Part shown: positions 21,759 to 30,295 of the stretch, one piece after another | Layout of the letters: each line of letters opens with the position of its first letter | Numbering within the stretch: position 1 is the stretch's first letter | From: an uncultured Candidatus Saccharibacteria bacterium | GTDB lineage: Bacteria > Patescibacteriota > Saccharimonadia > Saccharimonadales > Saccharimonadaceae | Assembly (NCBI GenBank): GCA_946560015.1 | Contig: CAMNUC010000002.1 | Span: 1-38,716 of the forward strand | Reading direction: 5' to 3' | Length of the DNA: 38,716 nt | Notes under the pieces: generated by a model | The model's input: the letters and a program-made list of their open reading frames with translations, nothing else | The model's database searches: none | Told to the model about the DNA's origin: nothing | Translations under genes and position numbers: made by a program

Positions 21759-23051
21759 ATGCGTATTGCAATTACTTCGGATTTGTATTATCCAATGTCG
21801 AATGGTGTGGCAGTGTTTGCACATAATTTAGCGAAGGGTTTAGCTCGCCAAGGGCACGAGGTGATGGTAATTTGCCCAAGCTTTAAGGGTAAAAAACACC
21901 GTACACGGCAAGATGGAGTAACTACTGTCTATATGCGGTCAATCAGGTTCCCATTTTATCCAGATCAGATCAACAAAGTACCAACTGGTAAAGAGATATT
22001 GGGCGTGTCGTTGCCGCGTTTGGCCTATCGCCATGGACTGTGGATTACAGTAGATCCATATCCAGAACTTAAGAAAGCCCTAAACAAGTTTCATCCAGAT
22101 GTGATTCATAATCAGACAGCAGAAATGATTGCAATTGCGGCGCGACGTTATGCAAAGAAGTATGATATACCGATGGTCAGTACCGGACATGCTTATCCGG
22201 ATAATTTAACAAGTCAGGTAAAATTACTGAGGCCTTTTAAACGACCGCTGGATGCGGTGTTGCGTACTTATATGGCGAGTTTTTTGAAGCATTCGGAATA
22301 CGCAACAATGCCGACCGAAATGGCGATTGATGACTTAGTACCAAAGAATCGCCGAAGATTTGACGTGACAGTAGAACCGCTATCAAATGGAGTGGATCTT
22401 GCGAAGTTTACGCCAGGCAAGCCGAATTTGAAAGTCCTGCGGAAGTTCCATTTAGATCCAAAGACGCCACGAGTATTATATGTGGGGCGGGTGGATCCAG
22501 AGAAAAGTTTGAGCAATGTGGTGACGGCATTCGCGGGAGTGCTTGAGTCGGTGCCAGAAGCGGAGCTAGTGATTGTGGGGGATGGGACGGATCGGCGGCA
22601 TTTGCTGGATTTAGCGGAGTCGTTAGGAATTGAAAAGAATGTGAAGTTCCCTGGTAGAATTATGCCGCCAGATGTAATTGACATCTATAGGTCGGCGACG
22701 GTATTTGCGACGGCGAGCGAAACGGAGACGCAAGGTATAGTGTTGATTGAAGCAGCGGCGACCGGCTTACCTCTGGTAGCAGTAGATGCAGGGGCGGTGC
22801 GTGAGCTTTGTCAAAATAAGAAGAACGGGATACTATGTGAGTCGCGCGATACAGAACAAATGGCGAAGGCGCTGGTGAAGATTCTCCAGAATGAAGATTT
22901 GCAGCAAAAATATGGTGAAAAGAGCTTAGAGATTGCTCAAAAACACGATTTAAATCATACATTGAAGCGTTTTGCAGAGATCTATGAGGAAGCGATTACC
23001 TTGAAGGGCAAAAAGGTGAGCAAGAAGAAGGGGTTTTGGGGGCGGGGGTAA
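21759..23051 (+). CDS. Glycosyltransferase family 4 protein (diacylglycerol glucosyltransferase-like)
   Basis: The start is set at 21759 (MRIAITSDLYYPMSNGVAVF), because the -10 TATAAT at 21743-21748 lies so close that the in-frame ATGs at 21717 and 21750 could not be on the transcript. The product is 430 aa. It has the GT-B N-terminal domain with the acceptor-site GVAVFAHNLAKGLARQGHEV and HNQTAEM/STGHAYPDN. The C-terminal donor domain has VLYVGRVDPEKSL, VIVGDGTDRRHL, ATASETETQGIVLIEAAATGLP (intact E-x7-E) and NGILCE. The arrangement resembles processive or diacylglycerol glucosyltransferases that make membrane glycolipids. It ends in a very basic tail. Specificity is inference. Confidence 0.9.
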   Translation: MRIAITSDLYYPMSNGVAVFAHNLAKGLARQGHEVMVICPSFKGKKHRTRQDGVTTVYMRSIRFPFYPDQINKVPTGKEILGVSLPRLAYRHGLWITVDPYPELKKALNKFHPDVIHNQTAEMIAIAARRYAKKYDIPMVSTGHAYPDNLTSQVKLLRPFKRPLDAVLRTYMASFLKHSEYATMPTEMAIDDLVPKNRRRFDVTVEPLSNGVDLAKFTPGKPNLKVLRKFHLDPKTPRVLYVGRVDPEKSLSNVVTAFAGVLESVPEAELVIVGDGTDRRHLLDLAESLGIEKNVKFPGRIMPPDVIDIYRSATVFATASETETQGIVLIEAAATGLPLVAVDAGAVRELCQNKKNGILCESRDTEQMAKALVKILQNEDLQQKYGEKSLEIAQKHDLNHTLKRFAEIYEEAITLKGKKVSKKKGFWGRG

Positions 23052-23055
23052 AGTA

Positions 23056-23084
23056 TTGACTTCTTGCGGTAAGTGTGCTATAAT
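23056..23084 (+). promoter_or_regulatory. Near-consensus sigma-70-type promoter
   Basis: TTGACT (23056-23061), a 17-bp spacer and TATAAT (23079-23084) with a TG extension. This is the best -35/-10 pair seen in the window and drives the small membrane protein gene that follows. Confidence 0.8.
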
Positions 23085-23137
23085 GAGAAGATAGGGCCTA
23101 AAACTCTAATAGCACCTTGAAAAGGAGATGGTAAGAG

Positions 23138-23458
23138 TTGGAACTGGTAAAAGAAATTGTCGTGCATTGGCGACGAGATCGGCAATACCGAGAGACATTC
23201 ATGGAAAGTGTAGACGGACATATCGGTGGAGTGAAGCAGGACTCAGTAAACTGGTCTTTGATGGTAAGGTGCATCGTTTTCGGGTGTACGTTTTTCTGGG
23301 ACACGCTTGGTGGCCTGCTGGGCGGGAGTACCGGTGCTGCTTTGGTTAGCGGGTTGTTTTGTAGTCTGACGCTGTTTGGCTTCTCGTCGAAACTGAAGCT
23401 GCCGCAGATGCTTAAGACCGCCCATGAGGACGCTTTGAAAAATTCAAAGGTCAAATAA
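23138..23458 (+). CDS. Small membrane protein of unknown function, TTG start
   Basis: The 106-aa frame begins at a TTG (23138) placed 10 nt after AAAGGAG and behind the strong promoter at 23056-23084. Residues 1-38 are charged. Two hydrophobic stretches follow (about 41-62 and 66-83) with a Gly-rich turn (DTLGGLLGGSTG), and a basic C-terminus (KTAHEDALKNSKVK). Composition is plausible for a real two-pass membrane protein, but no family was recognised. An overlapping ATG frame at 23128 gives an Arg-rich, unlikely protein. The terminator at 23527-23546 lies downstream. Confidence 0.6.
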   Translation: MELVKEIVVHWRRDRQYRETFMESVDGHIGGVKQDSVNWSLMVRCIVFGCTFFWDTLGGLLGGSTGAALVSGLFCSLTLFGFSSKLKLPQMLKTAHEDALKNSKVK

Positions 23459-23526
23459 CAAGCGATATTTAGGTGTACACTGTATAATTTTTTGGTTCTC
23501 TCATGTGCTATCTTCGTCTTTAGCAA

Positions 23527-23546
23527 AACCGCCCTTTGGGGCGGTT
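23527..23546. terminator. Bidirectional terminator
   Basis: Stem AACCGCCC / GGGCGGTT with a 4-nt loop and T-rich sequence on both sides. It overlaps the stop codon of the hydrolase gene and separates it from the convergent small membrane protein gene. Confidence 0.9.
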
Positions 23547-24279
23547 ATTTTATAAAATCTATGATGGCATTGGCGGTCTCGCGGGGCTGCTCATAGTTAT
23601 GAAGATGGCCAGTGTTTGGTAGGAAGTCTAGCTTGGCATTTAGCTGCTGGGCAGCGGCTCTAGTTTGGGCTTGGCTAATCAAACGATCATTGGCACCAGC
23701 AAGAAGAAGAACGCTCTTTGGAATATGAAAATCGGTAATGGCATAGCTGGTAGAAAACTTGGCGGCCTGTATAACTTCGGATTTGACAGGGGGCTGGTCG
23801 TTACTGCAATCATGAGTAACTTCTAAAACATGTTTAAGCAAGGCCTTATCATGAGGCGTAAAAAGGAATTTGGTGGTGATGTAGTCAACGGCGGCTTTGG
23901 GGGTGAGAGCCGAGAGGGGTGCTATCATTCGAAAAGGCACAGCGGTGCGTTTAGAGATAGGCGACATAAGGATGGCTTTTTGATGGAAGAGCTCTGGATA
24001 ATACTTGAGAGTGGCGGCGACGACCAGAGAACCCATAGAATGCCCGATGAGGATTGGTCGGTTGAGGTCTTGCTGTTTGACGAAATCCGCTAGGTATCGG
24101 GCATAAGAGTCAGGTGTGTACGAGGGTAGTTTTTGAGCACCGGCGAAAGGCGGTATGGGAGGTATCAAAACTTGGTACCCAGCTTGCTCAAGAATTTGGG
24201 CGATCTCTTGGAGCCCGATAGGTGAGCCACGAAAACCATGCACGAGGATAAGCGCAGGTTTTTTGGTAGGGTTAGCCAT
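23545..24279 (-). CDS. Alpha/beta hydrolase (carboxylesterase/monoacylglycerol lipase-like)
   Basis: The 244-aa protein opens with LILVHGFRGSPIGLQEIAQILEQAGYQVLIPPIPPF, which carries the oxyanion-hole HGF. The nucleophile elbow is GHSMGS with Ser81. The acid is probably Asp in AGANDRLI and the catalytic His lies in NTGHLHNYE near residue 225. There is no signal peptide, so it is cytoplasmic. Family members cleave esters or lipids, and the natural substrate is unknown. It follows the glutaredoxin-like gene by 11 nt on the same strand and probably shares its transcript. No Shine-Dalgarno is evident. Confidence 0.87.
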   Translation of the reverse strand: MANPTKKPALILVHGFRGSPIGLQEIAQILEQAGYQVLIPPIPPFAGAQKLPSYTPDSYARYLADFVKQQDLNRPILIGHSMGSLVVAATLKYYPELFHQKAILMSPISKRTAVPFRMIAPLSALTPKAAVDYITTKFLFTPHDKALLKHVLEVTHDCSNDQPPVKSEVIQAAKFSTSYAITDFHIPKSVLLLAGANDRLISQAQTRAAAQQLNAKLDFLPNTGHLHNYEQPRETANAIIDFIK

Positions 24280-24290
24280 GAAGGGCTGCC

Positions 24291-24518
24291 CTAGTTAGCA
24301 TCTGTTGTGTTTGACGCGTTGGTTTTGTCGAGAGCCTTTTTGATGGCGGGACGGTCGAAGCCAACTATGCGTTCGCCATTAATTTCAGTAACTGGCACAG
24401 CAGTGATATCAGACATAGTGCTGGCGTCAATTTCTTGATATTCAATGCTTTGTTGTTCGAGCCACTCCATAAGGGCGTGGCAGTAGATGCAAGTAGGTGT
24501 AGTGTAAACTTTAATCAT
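24291..24518 (-). CDS. Glutaredoxin-like thiol-disulfide protein
   Basis: The 75-aa protein is a minimal thioredoxin-fold glutaredoxin: MIKVYTTPTCIYCHALMEWL with Cys10-Ile-Tyr-Cys13, a cis-proline loop in ITAVPVTEINGERIVGFD, and a short C-terminal helix. It would reduce protein disulfides in the cytoplasm or act as an NrdH/Grx-type donor. Its exact reductant cannot be inferred. An extended -10 (TGC-TATAAT, 24525-24530) ends exactly 6 nt before the ATG, so the mRNA is leaderless. The alpha/beta hydrolase gene follows 11 nt downstream. Confidence 0.9.
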   Translation of the reverse strand: MIKVYTTPTCIYCHALMEWLEQQSIEYQEIDASTMSDITAVPVTEINGERIVGFDRPAIKKALDKTNASNTTDAN

Positions 24519-24549
24519 GTTTTAATTATAGCACGTATTATTGCTTGAA

Positions 24550-25737
24550 TTATTGTTTTTTGGCGGCATCAAGCTGGGGATCGCGGCTATGATTTATATC
24601 ATCGAAAGTACGCTCGACTTCTATGTCTGGAGTGATTCCTTCGCCGTTGATGCTGGTACCTTTGGGTGTATACCAGCGGGCTGTAGTAACTTTAAGAAGG
24701 CCGCCGTTTGATAGATCAAGAAGAGTTTGGACTACACCCTTGCCGTAAGTCTGTTCGCCGAGGATGGTGGCTTTGTCATAATCTTTGAGTGCGCCAGCGA
24801 CAATTTCTGAGGCAGAGGCCGTACCGCCATTAACTAAGACGATAGTCTTTATATTAGTAAGTTTGGCTTGATTACGATTAGCTTTGGTAGTTTGTTCTTG
24901 ATCGTTTTTGCCTTTTTGGACGAGAACGGTGTCGCCATCAATCCAGAGAGAGAGGAGGTCTTTGGCTGCATTGACATAGCCTCCGCCATTATTGCGTAGG
25001 TCGAGAATAACCTTATTAATACCACGTTTTTCAAATTCATCTTTAACGATTTTTTGGACGAGCGTGCCAGTGTCGTCGTCAAAACGTGTGACGGTGAGGA
25101 TAGCAGTTTTGCCATCATATTCGGCATAGGCGGAAACATTATTGATGGCTTCACGGATAAGATCAAAGCTCTTTTCTTCACCATCGCGAACCACGGTGAG
25201 TTTAACCTTGGAGCCTTTCTCGCCTTGTAATTTAGAGGCGATATAGTCGGAAGTCTTATCGTAGACCAGCTCATCGTTTACTTTGTAGATAATATCGCCA
25301 GCTTTGACACCAGCTTTCTCAGCGGGGTTGCCGGGGAGCGTACGTAAGATGCGTACGTAACCATCGCGTAAAGCCATTTCTACGCCTATGCCGGTGCCAG
25401 CTTCACCATGTAATGCGGCTTCGTAATCTTTGGCTTCATCACGGTTCATGTAAGCAGTGTAGACGTCACCAGCGGCGCTAACCAAACCAGATTTAGCACC
25501 ATCAAGGAGCTGATCTTTGTCTAATTCCCCATCATAGTATCTAGATAAGACGGAATAAACTTCATCAAGCTCATGCCAATCATTCTTTTCTGTGGTCTGA
25601 AAGCCCAGGTAAGGCAAGAAATTGGAGGCGAAAGTACTCCAGTTTAGTCCCGCAAAAACACCAATCGCTAAAGTTGCTACTGCACTAATAATAGCGCCGC
25701 CGAGGCTAACTTTACGCTCTTCCCATTTTTCTGTCAT
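24550..25737 (-). CDS. S41-family C-terminal processing peptidase (CtpA-like)
   Basis: The 395-aa protein has one N-terminal membrane segment (about 12-30), a cap region, a PDZ domain at about 113-195 (GIGVEMALRDGYVRI...GVKAGDIIYKVND) and the S41 protease core. The catalytic Ser308 lies in NGGTASASE and Lys333 in QTYGKGVVQ, the usual 25 residues apart. Such enzymes cleave C-terminal tails of extracytoplasmic proteins and in several bacteria regulate peptidoglycan hydrolases, which fits the neighbouring CHAP hydrolase. The -10-like TAAAAT (25744-25749) ends 6 nt before the ATG, so the mRNA is probably leaderless. Confidence 0.94.
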   Translation of the reverse strand: MTEKWEERKVSLGGAIISAVATLAIGVFAGLNWSTFASNFLPYLGFQTTEKNDWHELDEVYSVLSRYYDGELDKDQLLDGAKSGLVSAAGDVYTAYMNRDEAKDYEAALHGEAGTGIGVEMALRDGYVRILRTLPGNPAEKAGVKAGDIIYKVNDELVYDKTSDYIASKLQGEKGSKVKLTVVRDGEEKSFDLIREAINNVSAYAEYDGKTAILTVTRFDDDTGTLVQKIVKDEFEKRGINKVILDLRNNGGGYVNAAKDLLSLWIDGDTVLVQKGKNDQEQTTKANRNQAKLTNIKTIVLVNGGTASASEIVAGALKDYDKATILGEQTYGKGVVQTLLDLSNGGLLKVTTARWYTPKGTSINGEGITPDIEVERTFDDINHSRDPQLDAAKKQ

Positions 25738-25779
25738 GTTAATATTTTAACATGGTTTGTTAATAATAGGTTAAAAACT

Positions 25780-26937
25780 TTACCAGAGCCTTTGATCTAG
25801 ATGAATGTAGCGGTAGACATGGGGGTTAACATTGTAACGAGCACCAAAATCACCTGGTAGACCGCTTTTTGAACTCAAGGTGTTATTGTATTCGGTGAGA
25901 TTGATGGTGCCATTAGCATTGACGCTTTCGACCCACATAACATGCCCATAGATACCGGCTGTGCTGTAGGCAATGGTATGCGGTGCGGGAGTATCATTAA
26001 CAACGTAGCCTTGACGTTGAGCAGAATAGCCCCAGCTTTTAGCATCTCCCCAAGATGAAATGTAAATACCAAAGTATTCTTGAGCTTTCCAGCCGGCATA
26101 GCTAGTACATTGACAAACGTATCCACCCACTACAATATAACCAACGTTATCTTGTGGGCAGCGGTGTGCCCATGGGTAAGAATTGTAGCCTTCACCTACA
26201 ACGCCTCCATTGTTGTATTTGGCGATTTCGATGGCGATCTCACGTTGCATAGTCTGGCGAGCTTCTTCGGAGTCGCGTTTGTAAGCGGCCGAGTCGTTTT
26301 CATATTTACTGATGAGGGCAAGCTGTTGATTACGTTTGTTGGCGGCCTCGTTGCGGCTGATTTCGGTGCTAGCGATGAGCGCATCGACGCTTTCTTTTTG
26401 CTTCTCTAATTCCTCTTTAAGAGTGCGGATATTTTTGGCGGAAGTGGTGACTTGGTTCTTGACGTTTTCTTGACGAGACTGTTTCTCGGCGAGTTCACCA
26501 ATAGAACTACTACCAGCTAGGAGAGTGATAGGGTCTGGGTCTTCTTCAAAGTGCATTTTGACAAGCATCTTAGCGAGAGCGACTTGTTGAAGATTTAGCT
26601 TCTCGGTATTGAGCGTGATTTGTTCGGATAGATCATTGGCAACAGCTTGGTTGCGAGCGATTTCGTCTTCAAGGGCAGTGATCTCAGCATTAAGGCGAGC
26701 TACTTCACCTTCAAGGGTATTGGCATAAGCAGCAAGTTCTTTAGCGCGTGCTTCAGAAGCGGCAGCACGGTCGGATGCTTCACGGCAAGCTTGAGTGACG
26801 CAACCAAAAGGGTAGGCTTGGACTTCTTCGGTATTATTACTAAGAGCGACTAGGCTTGCAGTAATAGTGATGCTTATTACTGACATAGCAATGATAATTC
26901 TCAGGCCGATAGTTTTATGTTTTTGTTGTGTCTTCAT
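25780..26937 (-). CDS. PcsB-like peptidoglycan hydrolase: coiled coil plus CHAP domain
   Basis: The 385-aa protein has an N-terminal membrane/signal segment (about 10-32). A long coiled coil follows (about 50-240, heptad-rich ARAKELAAYANTLEGEVARL and later helices, with a hinge at MHFEEDPDPITLLAG), then a CHAP amidase/endopeptidase domain from about 260. The catalytic Cys is in VCQCTSYAGW (Cys277), His332 is in YGHVMWVE, and the third residue lies in LTEYNN. This is the architecture of PcsB, whose coiled coil is held by FtsEX and whose CHAP domain splits septal peptidoglycan. ftsX lies directly upstream, which strongly supports the same role here. The promoter region TGA-TATATA leaves 6 nt to the ATG. 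Confidence 0.94.
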   Translation of the reverse strand: MKTQQKHKTIGLRIIIAMSVISITITASLVALSNNTEEVQAYPFGCVTQACREASDRAAASEARAKELAAYANTLEGEVARLNAEITALEDEIARNQAVANDLSEQITLNTEKLNLQQVALAKMLVKMHFEEDPDPITLLAGSSSIGELAEKQSRQENVKNQVTTSAKNIRTLKEELEKQKESVDALIASTEISRNEAANKRNQQLALISKYENDSAAYKRDSEEARQTMQREIAIEIAKYNNGGVVGEGYNSYPWAHRCPQDNVGYIVVGGYVCQCTSYAGWKAQEYFGIYISSWGDAKSWGYSAQRQGYVVNDTPAPHTIAYSTAGIYGHVMWVESVNANGTINLTEYNNTLSSKSGLPGDFGARYNVNPHVYRYIHLDQRLW

Positions 26938-26993
26938 ATATATTATATATCACACTTATGCTTAGATGTAAATTAATAGAACAGAGTTTTTAA

Positions 26994-28028
26994 TTATTTT
27001 AGATACTTTTGCATGGCAAGGCGGGCAGAGATGGCGCCAATCATCATGCCGATAGCGATCATTACTAGATAAACTAAGACGAGGTTATGTGTACCCATAA
27101 GCATTTCGACAGATGATACGTCCGTACCATAATTGGCGAGCTTTGGGATTAAAAAGCGGTAAATGGCATAGGCAATAGTACTAGAAAGTAATCCGGAAAT
27201 AACGCCGCAGATTTGCGCTTCAACTAGGAACGGTCCACGAATGAACGTGTTGTCAGCGCCTACTAAGCGCATCATGTAAATCTCTTCGCGGCGAGAGAAA
27301 ATAGCCATTCTGATGGTATTAAAGATCATGAGGATGGAAATGATCAAGAATACAGCGCCAAGAATAAGGCCGCCGTTTTTTGCGATGTTAGCCCATGAGC
27401 TGATGGTGGCAATTTCGCTACGGTTAGTGTCGTAAGTGGGCTTTTCTTCGGGGTCGATGTTGTCTTGGATAATTTGAGTGGTATCGATGATATGCTTTAG
27501 CTGTTCGATATTGTCAGGATCATAGACTTTAATACTCATCACGGCATTCATAGTGTCGAGAACAATTTGACTCATTTCTGGATCTTGTAGAACATCCATA
27601 AGCTCGAGGTTGTCTTGATTCTCTTGTAGATACTGCATATAACCCATGGCGGAATCGGCGACTTCAATAGATCGCACGTTAGGGTCGGTTTTAACCATCT
27701 CGGACATATTTTCGAGAGTTTCAAGACTAGTGCCAGGCTTAAAGTAGACGGCGATGTCGATCTTTTGGCGAAGGGATTCGGCAGTAGAACTAAGAATGAG
27801 GCTGGCACCAATAGTAATCATAAGGATTATTAGAGTTACCGTCATGACTAAGGTTGCTGCAATAGAGAGCCAAATATTGCGAGTGAAGCCAGCTGCACCA
27901 TATTTAACTACGCGGCCAGCACTACGCATTTTGCCGACATTGCTATTTTCGACTAAGACTTTGAGATTTTCTTTTTGTTTGAGTCGATCTGCTTTGTCAA
28001 AAGTTCGGATCTTTTTGTGGGATGACAT
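26994..28028 (-). CDS. ftsX: Cell division protein FtsX
   Basis: The 344-aa protein has the FtsX topology: a cytoplasmic basic N-terminus, a first membrane segment (about 52-80), an extracytoplasmic loop of about 135 residues, then three more segments (about 222-245, 270-295 and 315-335). VYFKPGTSLETLENMSEMVKTDPNVRSIEVADS is the conserved start of the outer domain, and RREEIYMMRLVGADNTFIRGPFLVEA is the conserved cytoplasmic loop of the MacB/FtsX family. FtsX passes ATP-driven change from FtsE to a peptidoglycan hydrolase at the septum. The FtsE stop overlaps its ribosome-binding site (TAGGAG), so the pair is translationally coupled. Confidence 0.95.
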   Translation of the reverse strand: MSSHKKIRTFDKADRLKQKENLKVLVENSNVGKMRSAGRVVKYGAAGFTRNIWLSIAATLVMTVTLIILMITIGASLILSSTAESLRQKIDIAVYFKPGTSLETLENMSEMVKTDPNVRSIEVADSAMGYMQYLQENQDNLELMDVLQDPEMSQIVLDTMNAVMSIKVYDPDNIEQLKHIIDTTQIIQDNIDPEEKPTYDTNRSEIATISSWANIAKNGGLILGAVFLIISILMIFNTIRMAIFSRREEIYMMRLVGADNTFIRGPFLVEAQICGVISGLLSSTIAYAIYRFLIPKLANYGTDVSSVEMLMGTHNLVLVYLVMIAIGMMIGAISARLAMQKYLK

Positions 28029-28037
28029 ATTTATCTC

Positions 28038-29165
28038 CTAAACGACACGTTTTTGTTTGGTTTTATTAAGCGGACGCTTGATGGCTTGCTTGATGCTGGG
28101 AGCAGGTTTAAGCTTGACGGTTTGTCCGGAGGTGAGTTTACTGAGTTTTGGTGCGGCTTTGAGTGGCTTACTAGCGGCATACCACTGGTTGGCGGAATCG
28201 CGTGCGTATTTTTTGGTTGACGCAGATGATTTGGTTGGGATAGTTTTTGAACTATTGTTTTTTGACGTGGGTTCTGGTTTGGTCGTTGCATCAATTCGGG
28301 TTTTAGTAATGGATTTACTGGATGGGGATTTGGCTGCCTTGGTAGGTGCTTTTTTGTTGTTTTGTGGAGCCCCCATTAGCGCATTACTAGGTAGATAGAC
28401 TTTTTGGATGAGTGGTGTGGGGGCGATGATTTTGATGGAAGTTTCAGGCTGCGGTGTAGTGGCTTTCTCAGCCTCATCGCCGAGGCGATAGATTCCGTCA
28501 ACTTTCTGATCATTGATGATTTTACCACCTTTGAGAGTGATAACGCGTTTGCGTAAGTTGTTAACGATATTTTCGTCGTGAGTAGTGACGAGTAGGGTAG
28601 TGCCAAAATCGTTGATTTTTTGTAGCAAGTCGATGATCTCCTTGCGGGTGAGCTTATCGAGATTGCCAGTGGGCTCGTCGGCGATGAGGATTTTGGGTTG
28701 TCTAGCGACAGAGCGTGCTATGCTGACGCGCTGACGTTCGCCACCAGAAAGATGCGTCGGGAATTTGTTGGCTTTGTTTTCTAACCCAACTAAGTCTAGA
28801 ACTTTTGGAACGGTTTTTTGGATTTCACGACTGCTCATACCGGCAATTTCGAGGGCGAAGGCGACGTTTTCAAATACAGTACGAGTAGGCAATAACTTAT
28901 AATCTTGAAAAACCACGCCAAGACGACGACGGTAGTGTGGAATGTGACGGCGGCGTACAAAATCTAGGTCGATACCACCTACGACGATTTTCCCAGAATC
29001 AGGGATTTCTTCCTTGGTGATCATTTTGATGAGGGTGGATTTGCCGGCGCCAGATTTGCCGACTAAGAAAACAAATTCATGCGGCTCAATATGCAAAGAA
29101 ATATTGTCCAAAACTGGATCTTCATCGCCTGGATAGGTCTTTGTCACACGATCAAGCAATATCAT
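28038..29165 (-). CDS. ftsE: Cell division ATPase FtsE with long basic C-terminal tail
   Basis: The start is placed at 29165 (MILLDRVTKTYPG). An upstream in-frame ATG at 29183 would lie inside the promoter. The core (1 to about 230) is a complete FtsE: Walker A GKSGAGKST (36-44), Q-loop FQDYKLLPTRTVFENV, signature LSGGE (139-143), Walker B ILIADEP (159-165) and His196 in TTHD. The remaining 145 residues are an unusual extension, low-complexity and rich in Lys, Pro, Thr and Ser, with a central conserved-looking patch (KKYARDSANQWYAASKPLK). Most FtsE proteins stop near residue 225. A -35 TTGTGA, a 17-bp spacer and -10 TATCAT end 6 nt before the ATG. It drives FtsX. Confidence 0.95.
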   Translation of the reverse strand: MILLDRVTKTYPGDEDPVLDNISLHIEPHEFVFLVGKSGAGKSTLIKMITKEEIPDSGKIVVGGIDLDFVRRRHIPHYRRRLGVVFQDYKLLPTRTVFENVAFALEIAGMSSREIQKTVPKVLDLVGLENKANKFPTHLSGGERQRVSIARSVARQPKILIADEPTGNLDKLTRKEIIDLLQKINDFGTTLLVTTHDENIVNNLRKRVITLKGGKIINDQKVDGIYRLGDEAEKATTPQPETSIKIIAPTPLIQKVYLPSNALMGAPQNNKKAPTKAAKSPSSKSITKTRIDATTKPEPTSKNNSSKTIPTKSSASTKKYARDSANQWYAASKPLKAAPKLSKLTSGQTVKLKPAPSIKQAIKRPLNKTKQKRVV

Positions 29166-29208
29166 AATAATATGATACCACAAACATTATGGAATCACAA
29201 CGAAAACT

Positions 29209-30294
29209 TTACTGTGCAGCATTTTGTTCAAGATAACTATTGATGAAGCCGTCTAGTTCACCATCGAGGATTTTTTCAGGTTCGGTACTTTCAAATTTAG
29301 TACGAGTATCTTTGACGAGTTTGTAGGGCTGTAGGACATAATTGCGGATTTGCTGTCCCCAAGAGGCAGACTCGCCAGCGCGGAGTTTGTCAATACTTTC
29401 AGCATGTTGTTCAAGTTGGAGCTGGATGAGCTTACCACGGAGAATTTCCATGGCTTTTTCTTTATTTTGAAGTTGGGAGCGTTCGTTCTGGATGGCAACT
29501 ACGGTATTGGTGGGCAGATGGGTGATACGTACGGCGGAGTTGGTAGTATTGACGCTTTGCCCGCCGTGTCCACCGGAGTGATAGACATCAATGCGCAAAT
29601 CTTTTTCATTAATTTTGATATCTTCGTCAGTTTTGATAATGGGCAGGATTTCTACTAGAGCGAAACTGGTTTGACGTAAGTTATCGGCGTTGAATGGTGA
29701 AAGCCGTACGAGGCGGTGTACTCCATGTTCACTTTTAAGTAAACCATATACGTTAGTGCCAGTGATTTCGTAAACGGCAGTTTTGATGCCGGCTTCTTCA
29801 CCTGTGACACGTTCGAGACATGTAATTTTAAATTTTTGCTTTTCGGCAAAACGTAAATACATACGTTCGAGCATGCCTGCCCAGTCCATTGCTTCAGTAC
29901 CACCAGCGCCTGAAGTAATACGCAAAACAGCCCCAAGTGAATCATATTTGCCACTGAAGCGTAAGGCTTGTTTGAGCTGTGAGAGATTTTGTTCGGAAGC
30001 AGTGAGCTGTTGCTCGAGTTCGTTAAGTAAACTTTCGTCGCGCAGACTAAAAAGCTCAGCGAGATCTTCGGCTTGGACTCTTAGTAGGCGCCATGGTTGC
30101 GCCTCATCATTGAGGCGAGCGAGCTTTTCGTTTTGTTCGCGAGCATATTCAGGGTTAGCCCAGATTTCGGGGTTGGCAACTTCGGTTTCGAGTGCGGTTA
30201 TGGCTTGGATTTTGGCGTCAAGCTGTAATTTCTGCCAGGCACTCGTGAGCTCCGCTTGGAGTGTCTCGAGACGTTTTTTGAGATTGGGGGTCAT
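29209..30294 (-). CDS. prfB: Peptide chain release factor 2
   Basis: The 361-aa protein has the full RF2 layout: N-terminal helical domain, the SPF stop-codon recognition motif at residues 199-201 (RLSPFNADN), and GGQ at 244-246 (SGGHGGQSVNTTNSAVRITH). RF2 reads UAA and UGA, so UGA is a stop codon in this organism. The gene is in one continuous frame without the programmed +1 frameshift site found in many bacteria. The ATG lies one nucleotide after the murD stop (TAA-T-ATG), so the genes are coupled. ftsE begins 43 nt further on from its own promoter. Confidence 0.96.
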   Translation of the reverse strand: MTPNLKKRLETLQAELTSAWQKLQLDAKIQAITALETEVANPEIWANPEYAREQNEKLARLNDEAQPWRLLRVQAEDLAELFSLRDESLLNELEQQLTASEQNLSQLKQALRFSGKYDSLGAVLRITSGAGGTEAMDWAGMLERMYLRFAEKQKFKITCLERVTGEEAGIKTAVYEITGTNVYGLLKSEHGVHRLVRLSPFNADNLRQTSFALVEILPIIKTDEDIKINEKDLRIDVYHSGGHGGQSVNTTNSAVRITHLPTNTVVAIQNERSQLQNKEKAMEILRGKLIQLQLEQHAESIDKLRAGESASWGQQIRNYVLQPYKLVKDTRTKFESTEPEKILDGELDGFINSYLEQNAAQ

Positions 30295-30295
30295 A

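Noticed and set aside
23128-23349. Alternative frame from the ATG at 23128
   Set aside because: It is Arg-rich and lacks domain-like composition, and the ATG directly touches the GGAG with no spacing. The TTG frame gives a coherent membrane protein.
29209-30294. Programmed frameshift in prfB
   Set aside because: The frame is continuous from the ATG and no in-frame UGA or slippery CUU-UGA was found near the start.
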